Assembly: GCA_045805505.1 (NCBI GenBank)
Contig: JBJMLA010000088.1
Span: 1-64,000, forward strand
Direction: 5' to 3'
Source of the DNA: BP-464 sp045805505
GTDB taxonomy: Bacteria > Actinomycetota > Thermoleophilia > Solirubrobacterales > Solirubrobacteraceae
DNA: 64,000 nt
The notes below the pieces were generated by a model that was given only the letters and a program-made list of their open reading frames with translations, made no database searches and had not been told where the DNA came from. Below are positions 15,896-24,698 of this stretch, piece after piece (the first letter of the stretch is position 1; each line of letters begins with the position of its first letter). The position numbers were made by a program, and so were the translations under genes.

Positions 15896-17127
15896 ACCGC
15901 GCTCAAGTGTCCCGAGCTGAGCCGCCCGGTGTCGCTGATGACCAGCGCGACGGCGCCCAGGACCTCCGCGCGGTCACCGAGCACACCTGGAACGACCTCC
16001 AGCGCCGCCGCGGCCGCGGGGAGCGCGTAGCGGTCGATCGACGTGCGGATGCCGTCAAGCAGCGGATCGCCGACCTCGCTGAGCTCGCCGCCGACGACGA
16101 TGCGCCCCGGGTTCACGGCGTTGACGAGATCGGCCAGCGCCCGGCCGAGCGAACGCCCGGCGTCGGCGAACACGCGCCGGACGCCGACGTCGCCCTCGGA
16201 GGCCAGCCGCAGCAGGTCGGCCGTGTCGAGCGACTCGCCGTGCGAGACGCGCAGCAGGTCGAGCAGCGCGGGTCCGGCGGCGACGGTCTCCAGGCAGCCG
16301 CGGTTGCCGCAGCGGCAGACGAGGCCGTCGGGGTTCGACAGCACGTGGCCGATCTCCCCGGCCATGCCGGTCGCACCGTGGTGCAGCCGCCCGCCGAGGA
16401 TCAGGCCGGCGCCGATGCCCGACGACAGCTTGAGGTAGACGATGTCGGAGAACCCGCGCCCGGCACCGACCGCGTTCTCGGCCAGCGCGCCGAGGTTCGC
16501 GTCGTTGTCGACCATGATCGGCAGCGCGAGGCGGCGCTCGAGTTCGGCGGCCGGCTGGAGCCCGGCCCAGCCCGGCAGGATGACCGCCGAGCCGACGGTG
16601 CCCGAGGCCCGGTCGAGCGGACCGGGAAGGCCGACGCCGACGCCCGCGATGCGGCCGCGAGCGGTGCCCGACTCCTCGAGCACCTCGTCGAGCATCTCGA
16701 CCGCCGCGTCGAGCGCGACGTCGGCGGCGCGGTCGACGTCGAGGCGGCGATGGTGCTCGGCGAGCACGCGCGAGGACAGGTCGGCGATGGCGACGCGCAG
16801 GTGGGTGTGGCCGAAGTCGATCCCGACCGCGGCGCCGGCCGAGGGCTGCAGGCTCAGCAGCACGCCGGGGCGACCGCGGCCGGCGGCGGGCGCGTCGGCC
16901 GGCGTCGGCGTCTCGGCGATCAGCCCGGAGTCGTTGAGCTCGGCGACGACCGAGGAGACCGTCGTGCGCGACAGCCCGGTAAGGCGCGCGATCTCGGCGC
17001 GGCTGGCGGTGCCGGCGTTGCGCAGCACTTCGATGATCTGCGCCCGGTTGCGCTGGCGGAGCGCGCGCAGCGCGCCCTGGCCGTCGGGTCCATCCACGGT
17101 GCGGCAATCTCCCAGCGGCCTGACCAT
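15892..17127 (-). CDS. ROK-family transcriptional regulator (XylR/NagC type)
   Basis: 411 residues. An N-terminal winged helix-turn-helix (residues ~15-75, TASRAEIARLTGLSRTTVSS) is followed by a sugar-kinase-like ROK domain: GIDFGHTHLRVAI, GVGLPGPLDR, PIMVDNDANLGALAE and the zinc motif CRCGNRGCLETVA. Such proteins repress sugar genes and release on binding the sugar. It is first gene of a three-gene minus-strand operon and faces the XylF-type transporter across a 184-bp gap, where two similar half-sites occur. The expected effector is xylose or another aldose; this is inference. Confidence 0.9.
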   Translation of the reverse strand: MVRPLGDCRTVDGPDGQGALRALRQRNRAQIIEVLRNAGTASRAEIARLTGLSRTTVSSVVAELNDSGLIAETPTPADAPAAGRGRPGVLLSLQPSAGAAVGIDFGHTHLRVAIADLSSRVLAEHHRRLDVDRAADVALDAAVEMLDEVLEESGTARGRIAGVGVGLPGPLDRASGTVGSAVILPGWAGLQPAAELERRLALPIMVDNDANLGALAENAVGAGRGFSDIVYLKLSSGIGAGLILGGRLHHGATGMAGEIGHVLSNPDGLVCRCGNRGCLETVAAGPALLDLLRVSHGESLDTADLLRLASEGDVGVRRVFADAGRSLGRALADLVNAVNPGRIVVGGELSEVGDPLLDGIRTSIDRYALPAAAAALEVVPGVLGDRAEVLGAVALVISDTGRLSSGHLSAV

Positions 17128-17216
17128 TTGTCAATGCAAACGTCCTAATGATCCGCCCGAACGTCGGGAAACGGGCCTGAACGGGCGCGTATTTGTAAGG
17201 ACTTCATGCACTAAGG
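17126..17216. promoter_or_regulatory. Candidate ROK operator pair
   Basis: Two imperfect direct repeats, ATTTGT-N14/15-TAA-N-G, at 17126-17150 (overlapping the ROK start codon) and 17191-17216. Their placement between divergent regulator and transporter genes fits repressor sites. No DNA-binding data. Confidence 0.4.
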
Positions 17217-17241
17217 CGGTCACATCCGGCCGATAATTGCC

Positions 17242-17271
17242 TTGACATGGACCAAGCCCGGTGCTTAGGGT
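17242..17271 (+). promoter_or_regulatory. Promoter of the sugar ABC operon
   Basis: Perfect -35 TTGACA at 17242-17247, 18-bp spacer, -10 TAGGGT at 17266-17271. The transcript would start near 17278 and carry a short leader with an excellent ribosome site (GGAGGAGGA, 17301-17309) before the ATG at 17312. Confidence 0.65.
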
Positions 17272-17311
17272 CCGTTGCGAGACCCGGATTTTCATTCTGA
17301 GGAGGAGGAAG

Positions 17312-18415
17312 ATGAAGAGGTACGCCGCCATTGCCGTGTCGGCCATCGCTGCTCTTGCGTTGGCTGCCTGTGGTGATGACAACAAGGACAACAGCTCGTC
17401 CGACAGCTCGTCGTCCACGAGCACCGGAGGCGGCAAGACGATCGCCTTCCTGCTGCCCGAGAACCAGACCGCCCGCTACGAGGCGCTCGACCGCCCGCTG
17501 TTCGAGGCCAAGCTCAAGGAGCTGTGCTCGGACTGCAAGCTTCTGTACTCGAACGCCACCCAGGACGCGGCCAAGCAGCAGCAGCAGGCCGAGGCCGCGC
17601 TGACGCAGGGCGCCGACGTGCTGGTGCTCGACCCGGTCGACGGAGCTGCCGCGGCAGCGATCGTCAACCAGGCCAACGCCAAGAAGGTCCCGGTCATCAG
17701 CTATGACCGCCTGCTGCTGAACTCGAAGCCCGACTACTACGTCGAGTTCGACAGCCCGTCGGTTGGCAAGATCCAGGGCCAGGCCCTGGTCGACAAGCTC
17801 ACCGAGGACGGCAAGTCGGGCAGCATCGTGATGATCAACGGTGCGCCGACCGACAACAACGCCAAGCTGTTCAAGCAGGGCGCGCATTCGGTCATCGACT
17901 CGAGCCCGTTCAAGGTGGCCAAGGAGTACGACACCAAGGACTGGCTGCCCGCCAACGCGCAGCAGGAGATGGAGCAGGCGATCTCGGCGCTGGGCAAGGA
18001 CGGCTTCGTCGGCGTCCTCGCCGCCAACGACGGGACCGGCGGCGGCGCGATCGCCGCGATGAAGGCCGCGGGCATCGACCCGTCGACCGTTCCGGTCACC
18101 GGCCAGGACGCTGAGCTCGCCGCGATCCAGCGGATCGTGGCCGGCGAGCAGTTCATGACGGTCTACAAGCCGGTCAAGCCGATGGCCGACAAGGCCGCGG
18201 AGTGGGCGGTCGCCCTCGCCAACGGCAAGGCCGTCACCGACGCGACCGAGACCGAGAACAACGGCAAGGCCGATGTGCCGACGCTGAAGATCGACGTCGT
18301 GCCGGTCACGGCGGACAAGGTCAAGGACACGATCGTGGCCGACGGCGTCTACCCCGTCGACCAGATCTGCACCGCCGCCTACGCGGCTGGCTGCAAGAAG
18401 TACGGAATCCAGTAA
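17312..18415 (+). CDS. Xylose-type sugar ABC transporter, substrate-binding lipoprotein
   Basis: 367 residues from ATG at 17312, just after GGAGGAGG. Lipoprotein leader with lipobox LALAACGDD (Cys near residue 20), then a Ser/Asp linker and a periplasmic-binding fold of the ribose/xylose class: IAFLLPENQTARYEALD, VISYDRLLLNS, MINGAPTDNNA, GVLAANDGTGGGAIAAMKAA and VTGQDAELAAIQRI..G, closely resembling XylF. It captures the sugar outside the membrane and delivers it to the permease downstream. Expression is probably set by the divergent ROK repressor and a consensus-like promoter. Confidence 0.9.
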   Translation: MKRYAAIAVSAIAALALAACGDDNKDNSSSDSSSSTSTGGGKTIAFLLPENQTARYEALDRPLFEAKLKELCSDCKLLYSNATQDAAKQQQQAEAALTQGADVLVLDPVDGAAAAAIVNQANAKKVPVISYDRLLLNSKPDYYVEFDSPSVGKIQGQALVDKLTEDGKSGSIVMINGAPTDNNAKLFKQGAHSVIDSSPFKVAKEYDTKDWLPANAQQEMEQAISALGKDGFVGVLAANDGTGGGAIAAMKAAGIDPSTVPVTGQDAELAAIQRIVAGEQFMTVYKPVKPMADKAAEWAVALANGKAVTDATETENNGKADVPTLKIDVVPVTADKVKDTIVADGVYPVDQICTAAYAAGCKKYGIQ

Positions 18416-18435
18416 AGATCAACGCCAGAGTCGCG

Positions 18436-19221
18436 ATGGCTGCCTCCGAAACGACCGCCCCGATGCGTCCCCTGCTCGAAGTGCAGGGCGTCAGCAAGCG
18501 CTTCGGGGCGGTGGAGGCCCTCACCGACGTCGACTTCTCGGTCGGCGCCGGTGAGGTCGTCGCGCTGGTCGGCGACAACGGCGCCGGCAAGTCCACGCTC
18601 GTCAAGACCATCTCCGGCATCCAGCCGGGGGAGGGCGGGACGTTCTTCTTCGACGGCGAGGAGGTCACGATCACCTCGCCCCAGGACGCGACGGGCCTGG
18701 GCATCGCGACCGTCTATCAGGACCTCGCCCTGTGCGACAACCTCGACGTCGTCGCCAACCTGTACCTGGGCAGCGAGGCCGTCGAGCCCGGCCCGCAGGC
18801 GCTCGTCCGCACGATGGACGAGATCGCCATGGAGCAGAAGGCGGTCGAGCTGCTCGACTCGCTCTCGGTCACCACCCTGCGCAGCGTGCGCACCGAGGTC
18901 GGCGCCCTCTCGGGCGGCCAGCGCCAGTCGGTGGCCATCGCCCGGTCGCTGCTCGCCGACCCGAAGATCCTCATCCTCGACGAGCCGACCGCTGCGCTGG
19001 GCGTCGCCCAGACGGCGCAGGTCCTCGACCTCATCCGGCGCGTCAGCGAACGCGGCGTCGGCGTCATCTTCATCAGCCACAACGTGTCGAACATCCTCGA
19101 CGTCGCCGACCGGGTCACCGTGCTGCGGCTCGGGCGCAACGCGGCGACGCTCAACGCGCACGCGACGACCCACGAGGAGATCGTCGGCGCGATCACCGGC
19201 GCGAAGCAGGCTGCCTCATGA
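18436..19221 (+). CDS. Sugar ABC transporter ATP-binding protein (single-domain)
   Basis: 261 residues, one nucleotide-binding domain: Walker A GDNGAGKSTLVKT (~52), signature LSGGQRQSVAIARSLL (~155), Walker B ILILDEPTAALG (~175), switch His in FISHNVSNI (~212). XylG/RbsA relatives usually carry two tandem domains (~500 residues). This is the half-size FrcA-like form, which would act as a homodimer. ATG at 18436 follows the binding-protein stop by 20 bp. Its stop overlaps the permease start by 4 bp. Confidence 0.9.
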   Translation: MAASETTAPMRPLLEVQGVSKRFGAVEALTDVDFSVGAGEVVALVGDNGAGKSTLVKTISGIQPGEGGTFFFDGEEVTITSPQDATGLGIATVYQDLALCDNLDVVANLYLGSEAVEPGPQALVRTMDEIAMEQKAVELLDSLSVTTLRSVRTEVGALSGGQRQSVAIARSLLADPKILILDEPTAALGVAQTAQVLDLIRRVSERGVGVIFISHNVSNILDVADRVTVLRLGRNAATLNAHATTHEEIVGAITGAKQAAS

Positions 19222-20411
19222 GCACCGCGGCCCTCCCCGAGGACCCCAAGCAGCGCGTCACGCTCACGACCCGCATCGCGCAGCTCGGGTCGCTGCGCGT
19301 AGCGTTCGTCCTGGCGATCATCTGGATCGTCTTCCAGACGCGCAACGACGCGTTCCTGTCGTCGTTCAACCTGACCAACCTCGTGTTGCAGATCGCGGCC
19401 GTCGGCACGATCTCGGTCGGCATCGTCCTGATCCTGCTGCTCGGCGAGATCGACCTGTCGGTGGGCGCCGTGTCCGGCCTGGCCGCCGCGGTCATGGCCG
19501 TCCTCAACGTCAAGCACGGCTGGGGTCCGGTGCCCTCGATCCTCGCCGGCCTGGCGACGGGCGCGGTCATCGGCCTGATCAACGGCTTCTTCGTCACCTA
19601 CTTCAACATCCCGTCCTTCGTGGTGACGCTCGCCGGCCTGCTGGCCTGGCAGGGCGCCCTGCTGCAGGTGCTCGGCGACACGGGCACCGTCAACCTCACC
19701 GACGAGTCGATCACCGGCCTGACCGGCACGTTCTACGGCGAGACCTTCGCCTGGATCATGGCCGCCGTCGTCATCGCGGCGTTCGCCTTCTCGGGGTGGC
19801 TCGAACGCGTGCGGCGCGCCAAGGCCGGCCTCGCCCCGCCCTCGCTGACGAAGTTCCTCGCGGTCCTGGCCGGCGTGGCGATCGGGACCGTCGCGACCGT
19901 CCTCGTCCTCACCTCGGACCGCGGCATCCCGCTGGCCGGCCTGATCCTGCTGGGCCTGTGCGCGATCTTCGTGTTCATCACCACGCGCACCCTGTTCGGC
20001 CGGCACGTCTTCGCGGTCGGCGGCAACGCCGAGGCCTCGCGCCGCTCGGGCATCCGGGTCACCCGCGTGCGCATCCTCGTGTTCGTGCTCGCGTCGACCC
20101 TGGCCGCCGCCGGCGGCATCCTGGCCGCCTCGCGCCTGCTGGCGGTCAACCAGGGCTCGGGGGGCAGCGACCTGCTGCTGCTCTCCATCGCCGGGCCCGT
20201 GATCGCGGGAACGAGCCTGTTCGGCGGCCGCGGGTCGGTCTGGCACGCGCTGCTCGGCGCCCTGGTCATCGGCTCGATCTCCAACGGCATGGACCTGCTC
20301 GCCCTGGAGTCCTCGATCAAGTACATGATCACGGGCGCCGTCCTGCTCGTCGCCGTCGTCATCGATGCGCTGATCAAGACCCAGCGCGAGCGCGCCGGCG
20401 CATCCAGATAG
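19218..20411 (+). CDS. Sugar ABC transporter permease (XylH/RbsC family)
   Basis: 397 residues, strongly hydrophobic with about ten membrane segments. It carries the family motif LLLGEIDLSVGAVSGLAA near residue 75, and FAVGGNAEASRRSGI...RI (the conserved cytoplasmic 'GGN..AA..SGI' loop) near 270. GTSLFGGRGSVWHALLGAL marks the last helices. The ATG overlaps the ATPase stop (ATGA), so the three subunits are coupled. Substrate inferred from the binding protein as a pentose or similar monosaccharide. Confidence 0.9.
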   Translation: MSTAALPEDPKQRVTLTTRIAQLGSLRVAFVLAIIWIVFQTRNDAFLSSFNLTNLVLQIAAVGTISVGIVLILLLGEIDLSVGAVSGLAAAVMAVLNVKHGWGPVPSILAGLATGAVIGLINGFFVTYFNIPSFVVTLAGLLAWQGALLQVLGDTGTVNLTDESITGLTGTFYGETFAWIMAAVVIAAFAFSGWLERVRRAKAGLAPPSLTKFLAVLAGVAIGTVATVLVLTSDRGIPLAGLILLGLCAIFVFITTRTLFGRHVFAVGGNAEASRRSGIRVTRVRILVFVLASTLAAAGGILAASRLLAVNQGSGGSDLLLLSIAGPVIAGTSLFGGRGSVWHALLGALVIGSISNGMDLLALESSIKYMITGAVLLVAVVIDALIKTQRERAGASR

Positions 20412-20445
20412 CGGCCCCGCCGCCGGGTGTGGTTCGCTTGCGCGC

Positions 20446-22263
20446 GTGAGTGACGTCCACGAGGAGCTGCAGCGCCGCGTGCTCGAGCAGAGCGCCGTCG
20501 CCCGGCTGGGCGAGCTGGCGCTGGAGAGCGCCGACCCGCACGCGCTCATGGAGGCCGCCGCCGAGACGGTCGCCCAGACGCTCGACGTGCAGTTCGCCGG
20601 CGCGCTGGAGCTCAACGACGCGCGCGACCGGCTCGTCTCGCGCGCGGGGTTCGGCTGGCCCGAGGGCATCCGCGGCGAGGCCTACGAGTTCAGCGAGATG
20701 TCGCACGCCGGCTACACGCTCACCGTCGACGAGCCGGTCGTCGTCGAGGACTTCGCCACCGAGGACCGCTTCGACGACACCGAGCTGTTCACGCGGCTGG
20801 GCATCCGCAGCGGCGTCAGCGTGCGGATCCGCGGCAAGGCGGGCCCGCTCGGGGTCTTCGGCGCGCACTCGGTCCGCCCGCGCGAGTTCACGCAGCACCG
20901 CCTCTCGTTCCTGCAGTCGGTGGCCAACATCCTCGGCGCGGCGATGGAGCGCGCGGCGGCGGAGGAGCGCCTGCGCCACCAGGCGCTGCACGACGAGCTG
21001 ACCGGGCTGCCGAACCGCACGCTGCTGTTCGACCGGCTCGAGCATGCGCTGGGGCGGCGCGACCGCGGCGCGCTGGCGCTGCTGTTCGTCGACCTCGACG
21101 ACTTCAAGATCGTCAACGACACGCTCGGCCACCAGGTGGGCGACGAGCTGCTGCGCGACATCGCGCCGCGCATCGCCGCCGCGGTGCGCCCGTCGGACAC
21201 CGTCGCGCGCTTCGGCGGCGACGAGTTCGTGATCCTGTGTGAGGAGCTGGCCGGCAACAGCGACGCGATCCGCGTCGCCGCACGCGTTCGGCAGGCCTTC
21301 GAGGAGCCGTTCGTCGTCGGCGGGATGCCGCGCCAGATCACGGCGAGCATCGGCGTGGCGGTCGACATCGACGGCGTCTCGGATCCGAGCGCGCTGATCC
21401 GCGACGCCGACGCCGCGGTCTACCGGGCCAAGGACCAGGGCCGGGGCTGGATCGAGACGCATGACGAAGCGGCCCACGAGCTCCTCGTCCGGCGCGTCGA
21501 GGTCGAGCAGGAGATGCGCGAGTCACTCGACGCCCACCACTTCGCGCCGTTCTACCAGCCCGTCGTCGACCTGGCCCGCAATGGCGTGGCGGTCAGCTGG
21601 GAGGCGCTCGCGCGGTGGCCGCACCCGCAGCGCGGCATGATCTCGCCCGCCGGGTTCATCGACATCGCCGAGGAGACCGGGCTGATCATCCCGCTGGGCG
21701 AGCAGATCCTGCGCCGCGCGTGCGAGACCGCCGCGGGCTGGCCCGACGGCAACGTCGCGGTCAACGTCTCGCCGCGCCAGCTGGCCGCGGGCGACCTCGG
21801 CACGACCATCGTGCGCGTGCTCGCGGAGACGGGCCTGCCGCCGGCGCGCCTGACCATCGAGCTGACCGAGACCGCGCTGTTCGACACGACGCCGATGGCG
21901 GTCCGCTCGCTGCTCGAGCTCGGCAACATGGGCGTGCATCTCGTGCTCGACGACTTCGGCACGGGCTACTCGTCGCTCAGCCACCTGCGGCGCTTCCGCG
22001 TCGACGCGGTCAAGATCGACCGCTCGTTCATCGCCGGCATCGAGCAGCCGGGCCACGACCAGACGATCGTCCGCGCGGTGCTGTCGATGGCCCACGAGAT
22101 GGAGATCGAGGTCGTCGCCGAGGGCGTCGAGACGATCGAGCAGGCCGAGCTGCTGCACGAGCTGGGCTGCCCGCTGGCCCAGGGCTACCTGTTCGGGCAT
22201 CCCGAGCCGGTGGCGGCGAGCGCATCCTCATCGTGGGCCGATCACCGCGTCACCCCGGGCTAG
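20446..22263 (+). CDS. GAF-GGDEF-EAL cyclic di-GMP synthase/phosphodiesterase
   Basis: 605 residues, GTG start. An N-terminal GAF sensor (~20-165) is followed by a GGDEF domain (DELTGLPNRTLLFDRL, active site RFGGDEFVIL) and an EAL domain. The inhibitory I-site RxxD (RPSD) sits exactly five residues before GGDEF. The EAL residues look complete: SWEALARW, NVSPRQL, ELTETAL, LDDFGTGYSSLSHL, VKIDRSFI and AEGVETIEQA. Both halves thus appear catalytically competent. Cytosolic, no membrane helix. It is the only c-di-GMP enzyme in the window and a possible input for the riboswitch at 33.7 kb. Confidence 0.92.
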   Translation: MSDVHEELQRRVLEQSAVARLGELALESADPHALMEAAAETVAQTLDVQFAGALELNDARDRLVSRAGFGWPEGIRGEAYEFSEMSHAGYTLTVDEPVVVEDFATEDRFDDTELFTRLGIRSGVSVRIRGKAGPLGVFGAHSVRPREFTQHRLSFLQSVANILGAAMERAAAEERLRHQALHDELTGLPNRTLLFDRLEHALGRRDRGALALLFVDLDDFKIVNDTLGHQVGDELLRDIAPRIAAAVRPSDTVARFGGDEFVILCEELAGNSDAIRVAARVRQAFEEPFVVGGMPRQITASIGVAVDIDGVSDPSALIRDADAAVYRAKDQGRGWIETHDEAAHELLVRRVEVEQEMRESLDAHHFAPFYQPVVDLARNGVAVSWEALARWPHPQRGMISPAGFIDIAEETGLIIPLGEQILRRACETAAGWPDGNVAVNVSPRQLAAGDLGTTIVRVLAETGLPPARLTIELTETALFDTTPMAVRSLLELGNMGVHLVLDDFGTGYSSLSHLRRFRVDAVKIDRSFIAGIEQPGHDQTIVRAVLSMAHEMEIEVVAEGVETIEQAELLHELGCPLAQGYLFGHPEPVAASASSSWADHRVTPG

Positions 22264-22267
22264 CGCG

Positions 22268-23909
22268 ATGAAGTCCAGCCGCATCGCCGTCCTGATCCTC
22301 GCCGTCGCCGCGGTCGTCGCGGTGGCGGCGTTGTCGGGCGGCGGCAAGGGCGGCGGCGGTGGAGGTGACGAGCAGACCGACGCACCACCCAAGGGCGCGA
22401 CGCTCGTCACGTTCCACTACTCGCCCGAGAAGGAGATCCTGCTCAAGCCGCTGATCGAGCAGTTCAACGACGAGGCGGTGCAGTCGGGGGGCAAGCCGGT
22501 CTTCGTGCAGGGCACGCCGTCCTCGTCGGGTGACGACGAGGCCAAGCTCGCCGCCAAGAAGCTGCAGATCACCGCGTGGTCGCCGGCCTCCTCGCTGTGG
22601 GGCCGGCTGCTCAACTACGAAGCGGACGCGCCGTGGGCGCCGGCCCAGAACCCGTCGATCGTCCGCACGCCGCTGGTCATCGCGATGTGGGAGCCGATGG
22701 CCCAGGCGCTGGGCTGGCCGCGCAAGCAGATCGGCTTCGAGGACATCCTGCGCCTGGCCCAGGACGACCGCGGCTGGGCGGCCTACGGGCGCCCCGAGTT
22801 CGGCCCGTTCAAGCTCGTCCACACCAACCCCGACTTCTCGACCTCCGGCCTGTCGGCGGTGGCCGCCGAGTACTACGCCGCGACCGGCAAGCGCGAGGGC
22901 CTGACCGTCGCCGACGTGACCCGCTCGTCCGCGCGCGAGAAGGTCAAGCGCATCGAGCGCTCGGTCGTCCACTACGGCGACACGACGCTGTTCATCGCCG
23001 ATCAGCTGCGCAAGGAGGGCCCGGTACGCGTCGGCGGTGGCGATGGAGGAGGCGACGCTGCTGGACTTCAACCGCAACCGCAACGGCCAGCCCAAGCTCG
23101 TCGCGCTGTTCCCGCCCGACGGCACCTTCTACTCCGACAGCCCGTTCATCGTGCTCGACGCGCCGTGGGTCACGGCCGAGCAGAAGGCCGCGGCCGGCGT
23201 CTTCCAGAAGTGGCTGGCCGGCAAGGTCACCAAGGACCTCGCCGCCAAGTCGGGCTTCCGGTTGGCCGGGCAGGAGGACAAGCCGGTGCGCGAGCTCGGG
23301 CTGCCCGAGTCGCGGGTGCTGGCCAAGATCAAGGAGTCCTGGCGAGCCGACCGCAAGCCGGCGAACGTGCTGCTCGTCGTCGACGTCTCCGGATCGATGC
23401 GCGAGGAGCGCAAGCTGGTCAACGCAAAGCAGGGCCTGACCGGCTTCCTGTCGGAGGTCGCGCCGCAGGACCGCGTCGGGCTGCTGACGTTCTCGACCGA
23501 CATCAACCCGTTGATCCCGATCGCGCCGATCAGCGACAACCTCGACCAGCTGCGCCAGACGGTCGACGGCCTCGTGGCCGACGGCGAGACGTCGCTGTTC
23601 GACGCCACGGCCGCGGCGGTCAAGCAGGTCGCCGACATCAACGACGACAGCCGCATCAACGCCGTCGTGGTGCTCACCGACGGTGTGGACACGAACTCGC
23701 AGCGCACGGTGGAGGACATCGTCTCCGAGCTCGACGCGGCCTCCGAGGGCGACGATCGCGTCCGGGTGTTCACCATCGCCTACGGCGCCGGCGCGAGCGG
23801 CTCACAGGACGCGCTCAAGCAGATCGCGGCGGCCGCCGGCGGCAAGGACTACACCGGCTCGGTCGCCGACATCGAGTCGGTCTACCGCAGCATCTCGAGC
23901 TTCTTCTGA
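22268..23909 (+). pseudogene. Solute-binding/VWA lipoprotein-like gene with a frameshift
   Basis: Two consecutive frames make one protein of about 547 residues. Bases 22268-~23022 encode an exported N-terminus (SSRIAVLILAVAAVVAVAAL, then a Gly-rich linker) and a type 2 solute-binding-like domain (TLVTFHYSPEKEILLKPLIE). From 23025 the reading continues one base later (YASAVAMEEATLLDFN), leading through the rest of that domain to a von Willebrand A domain with MIDAS DVSGSMREE, TSLFDAT and VLTDGVDT. One extra base (or two missing) in GAGGGCCCGGTAC explains the break. It may be a sequencing error, a true mutation or +1 frameshifting. It overlaps the next start by 1 bp. Confidence 0.75.
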
Positions 23910-24685
23910 TGGCGGGCAAGGACGTCGAGCGGCCGTACTCCCGCGGCGAGTACGGACGCGCCCTGCTGATCAACGCGGCGACCGAGCCCTTCAACGCGGT
24001 GATCCTCGCGGGCATGCTGATCGCCGCGTTCGCGATCGGGCAGGTGGCGATCCTCGCGCCGCTGGCCGTCCTCGTCTACGCGGTCGCCGTCGCACGGACC
24101 TTCTTCGACAAGGAGGAGGGCGAGAAGGTCCTGGCCGCCGAGCGCGCCAAGCGCCGGACGCGCGCAGGCAAGGCTCCGCGCGTCGATCCCGGCACGCTGG
24201 CGCCGCCGATCGCCGCGCGCGTGGCCACCGCCCGCGAGCGCCAGGCGCGCATCAGCGAGGCGATCAGCCGCGCCGAGCTGCCCTACGACGACGTCGGCAC
24301 GGAGGTCGACGCGTTCGTGCGCGCCATGGAGGCCACGGGAGTCCGGGCCCAGCTGCTGTGGGAGGCGCTCGACGAGACGCCGATCGCCGGCGTCCGCGCC
24401 CGGCTCAACGAGCTGGCCGGCGCGGGCGATCCCGGCAAGACCCAGCTGCGCGATGCGCTCCAACAGCAGCTGACCGTGCTCGAGCGGATGGACGGGCAGC
24501 TGCGGCGCTTCTACGACGAGATGGACCGCATGACGGTCGAGCTCGACACGATCCGCGGCAACCTGGTGTCGATGTCGGCGACCACGGAGGCCGACGGCCA
24601 GCGGCGGCTGGCCGACGAGGTCCGGGGACTGCGCGACGAGCTCGGCACGCTCGCCGCGGGCATCGACGAGGCCTACAAGGACTGA
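23909..24685 (+). CDS. Membrane-anchored coiled-coil protein, partner of the VWA gene
   Basis: 258 residues from ATG at 23909, which shares a base with the TGA of the VWA gene, so the pair is coupled. Two hydrophobic helices (ILAGMLIAAFAIGQVAILAP-LAVLVYAVAV, ~30-62) are followed by a long charged helical region with coiled-coil character (LQQQLTVLERMDGQLRRFYD). No known domain is recognised. The start-stop coupling suggests it helps localise or assemble with the VWA protein. It ends 13 bp before the convergent anti-sigma gene. Confidence 0.75.
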   Translation: MAGKDVERPYSRGEYGRALLINAATEPFNAVILAGMLIAAFAIGQVAILAPLAVLVYAVAVARTFFDKEEGEKVLAAERAKRRTRAGKAPRVDPGTLAPPIAARVATARERQARISEAISRAELPYDDVGTEVDAFVRAMEATGVRAQLLWEALDETPIAGVRARLNELAGAGDPGKTQLRDALQQQLTVLERMDGQLRRFYDEMDRMTVELDTIRGNLVSMSATTEADGQRRLADEVRGLRDELGTLAAGIDEAYKD

Positions 24686-24698
24686 GGCCGCCTCGCGC

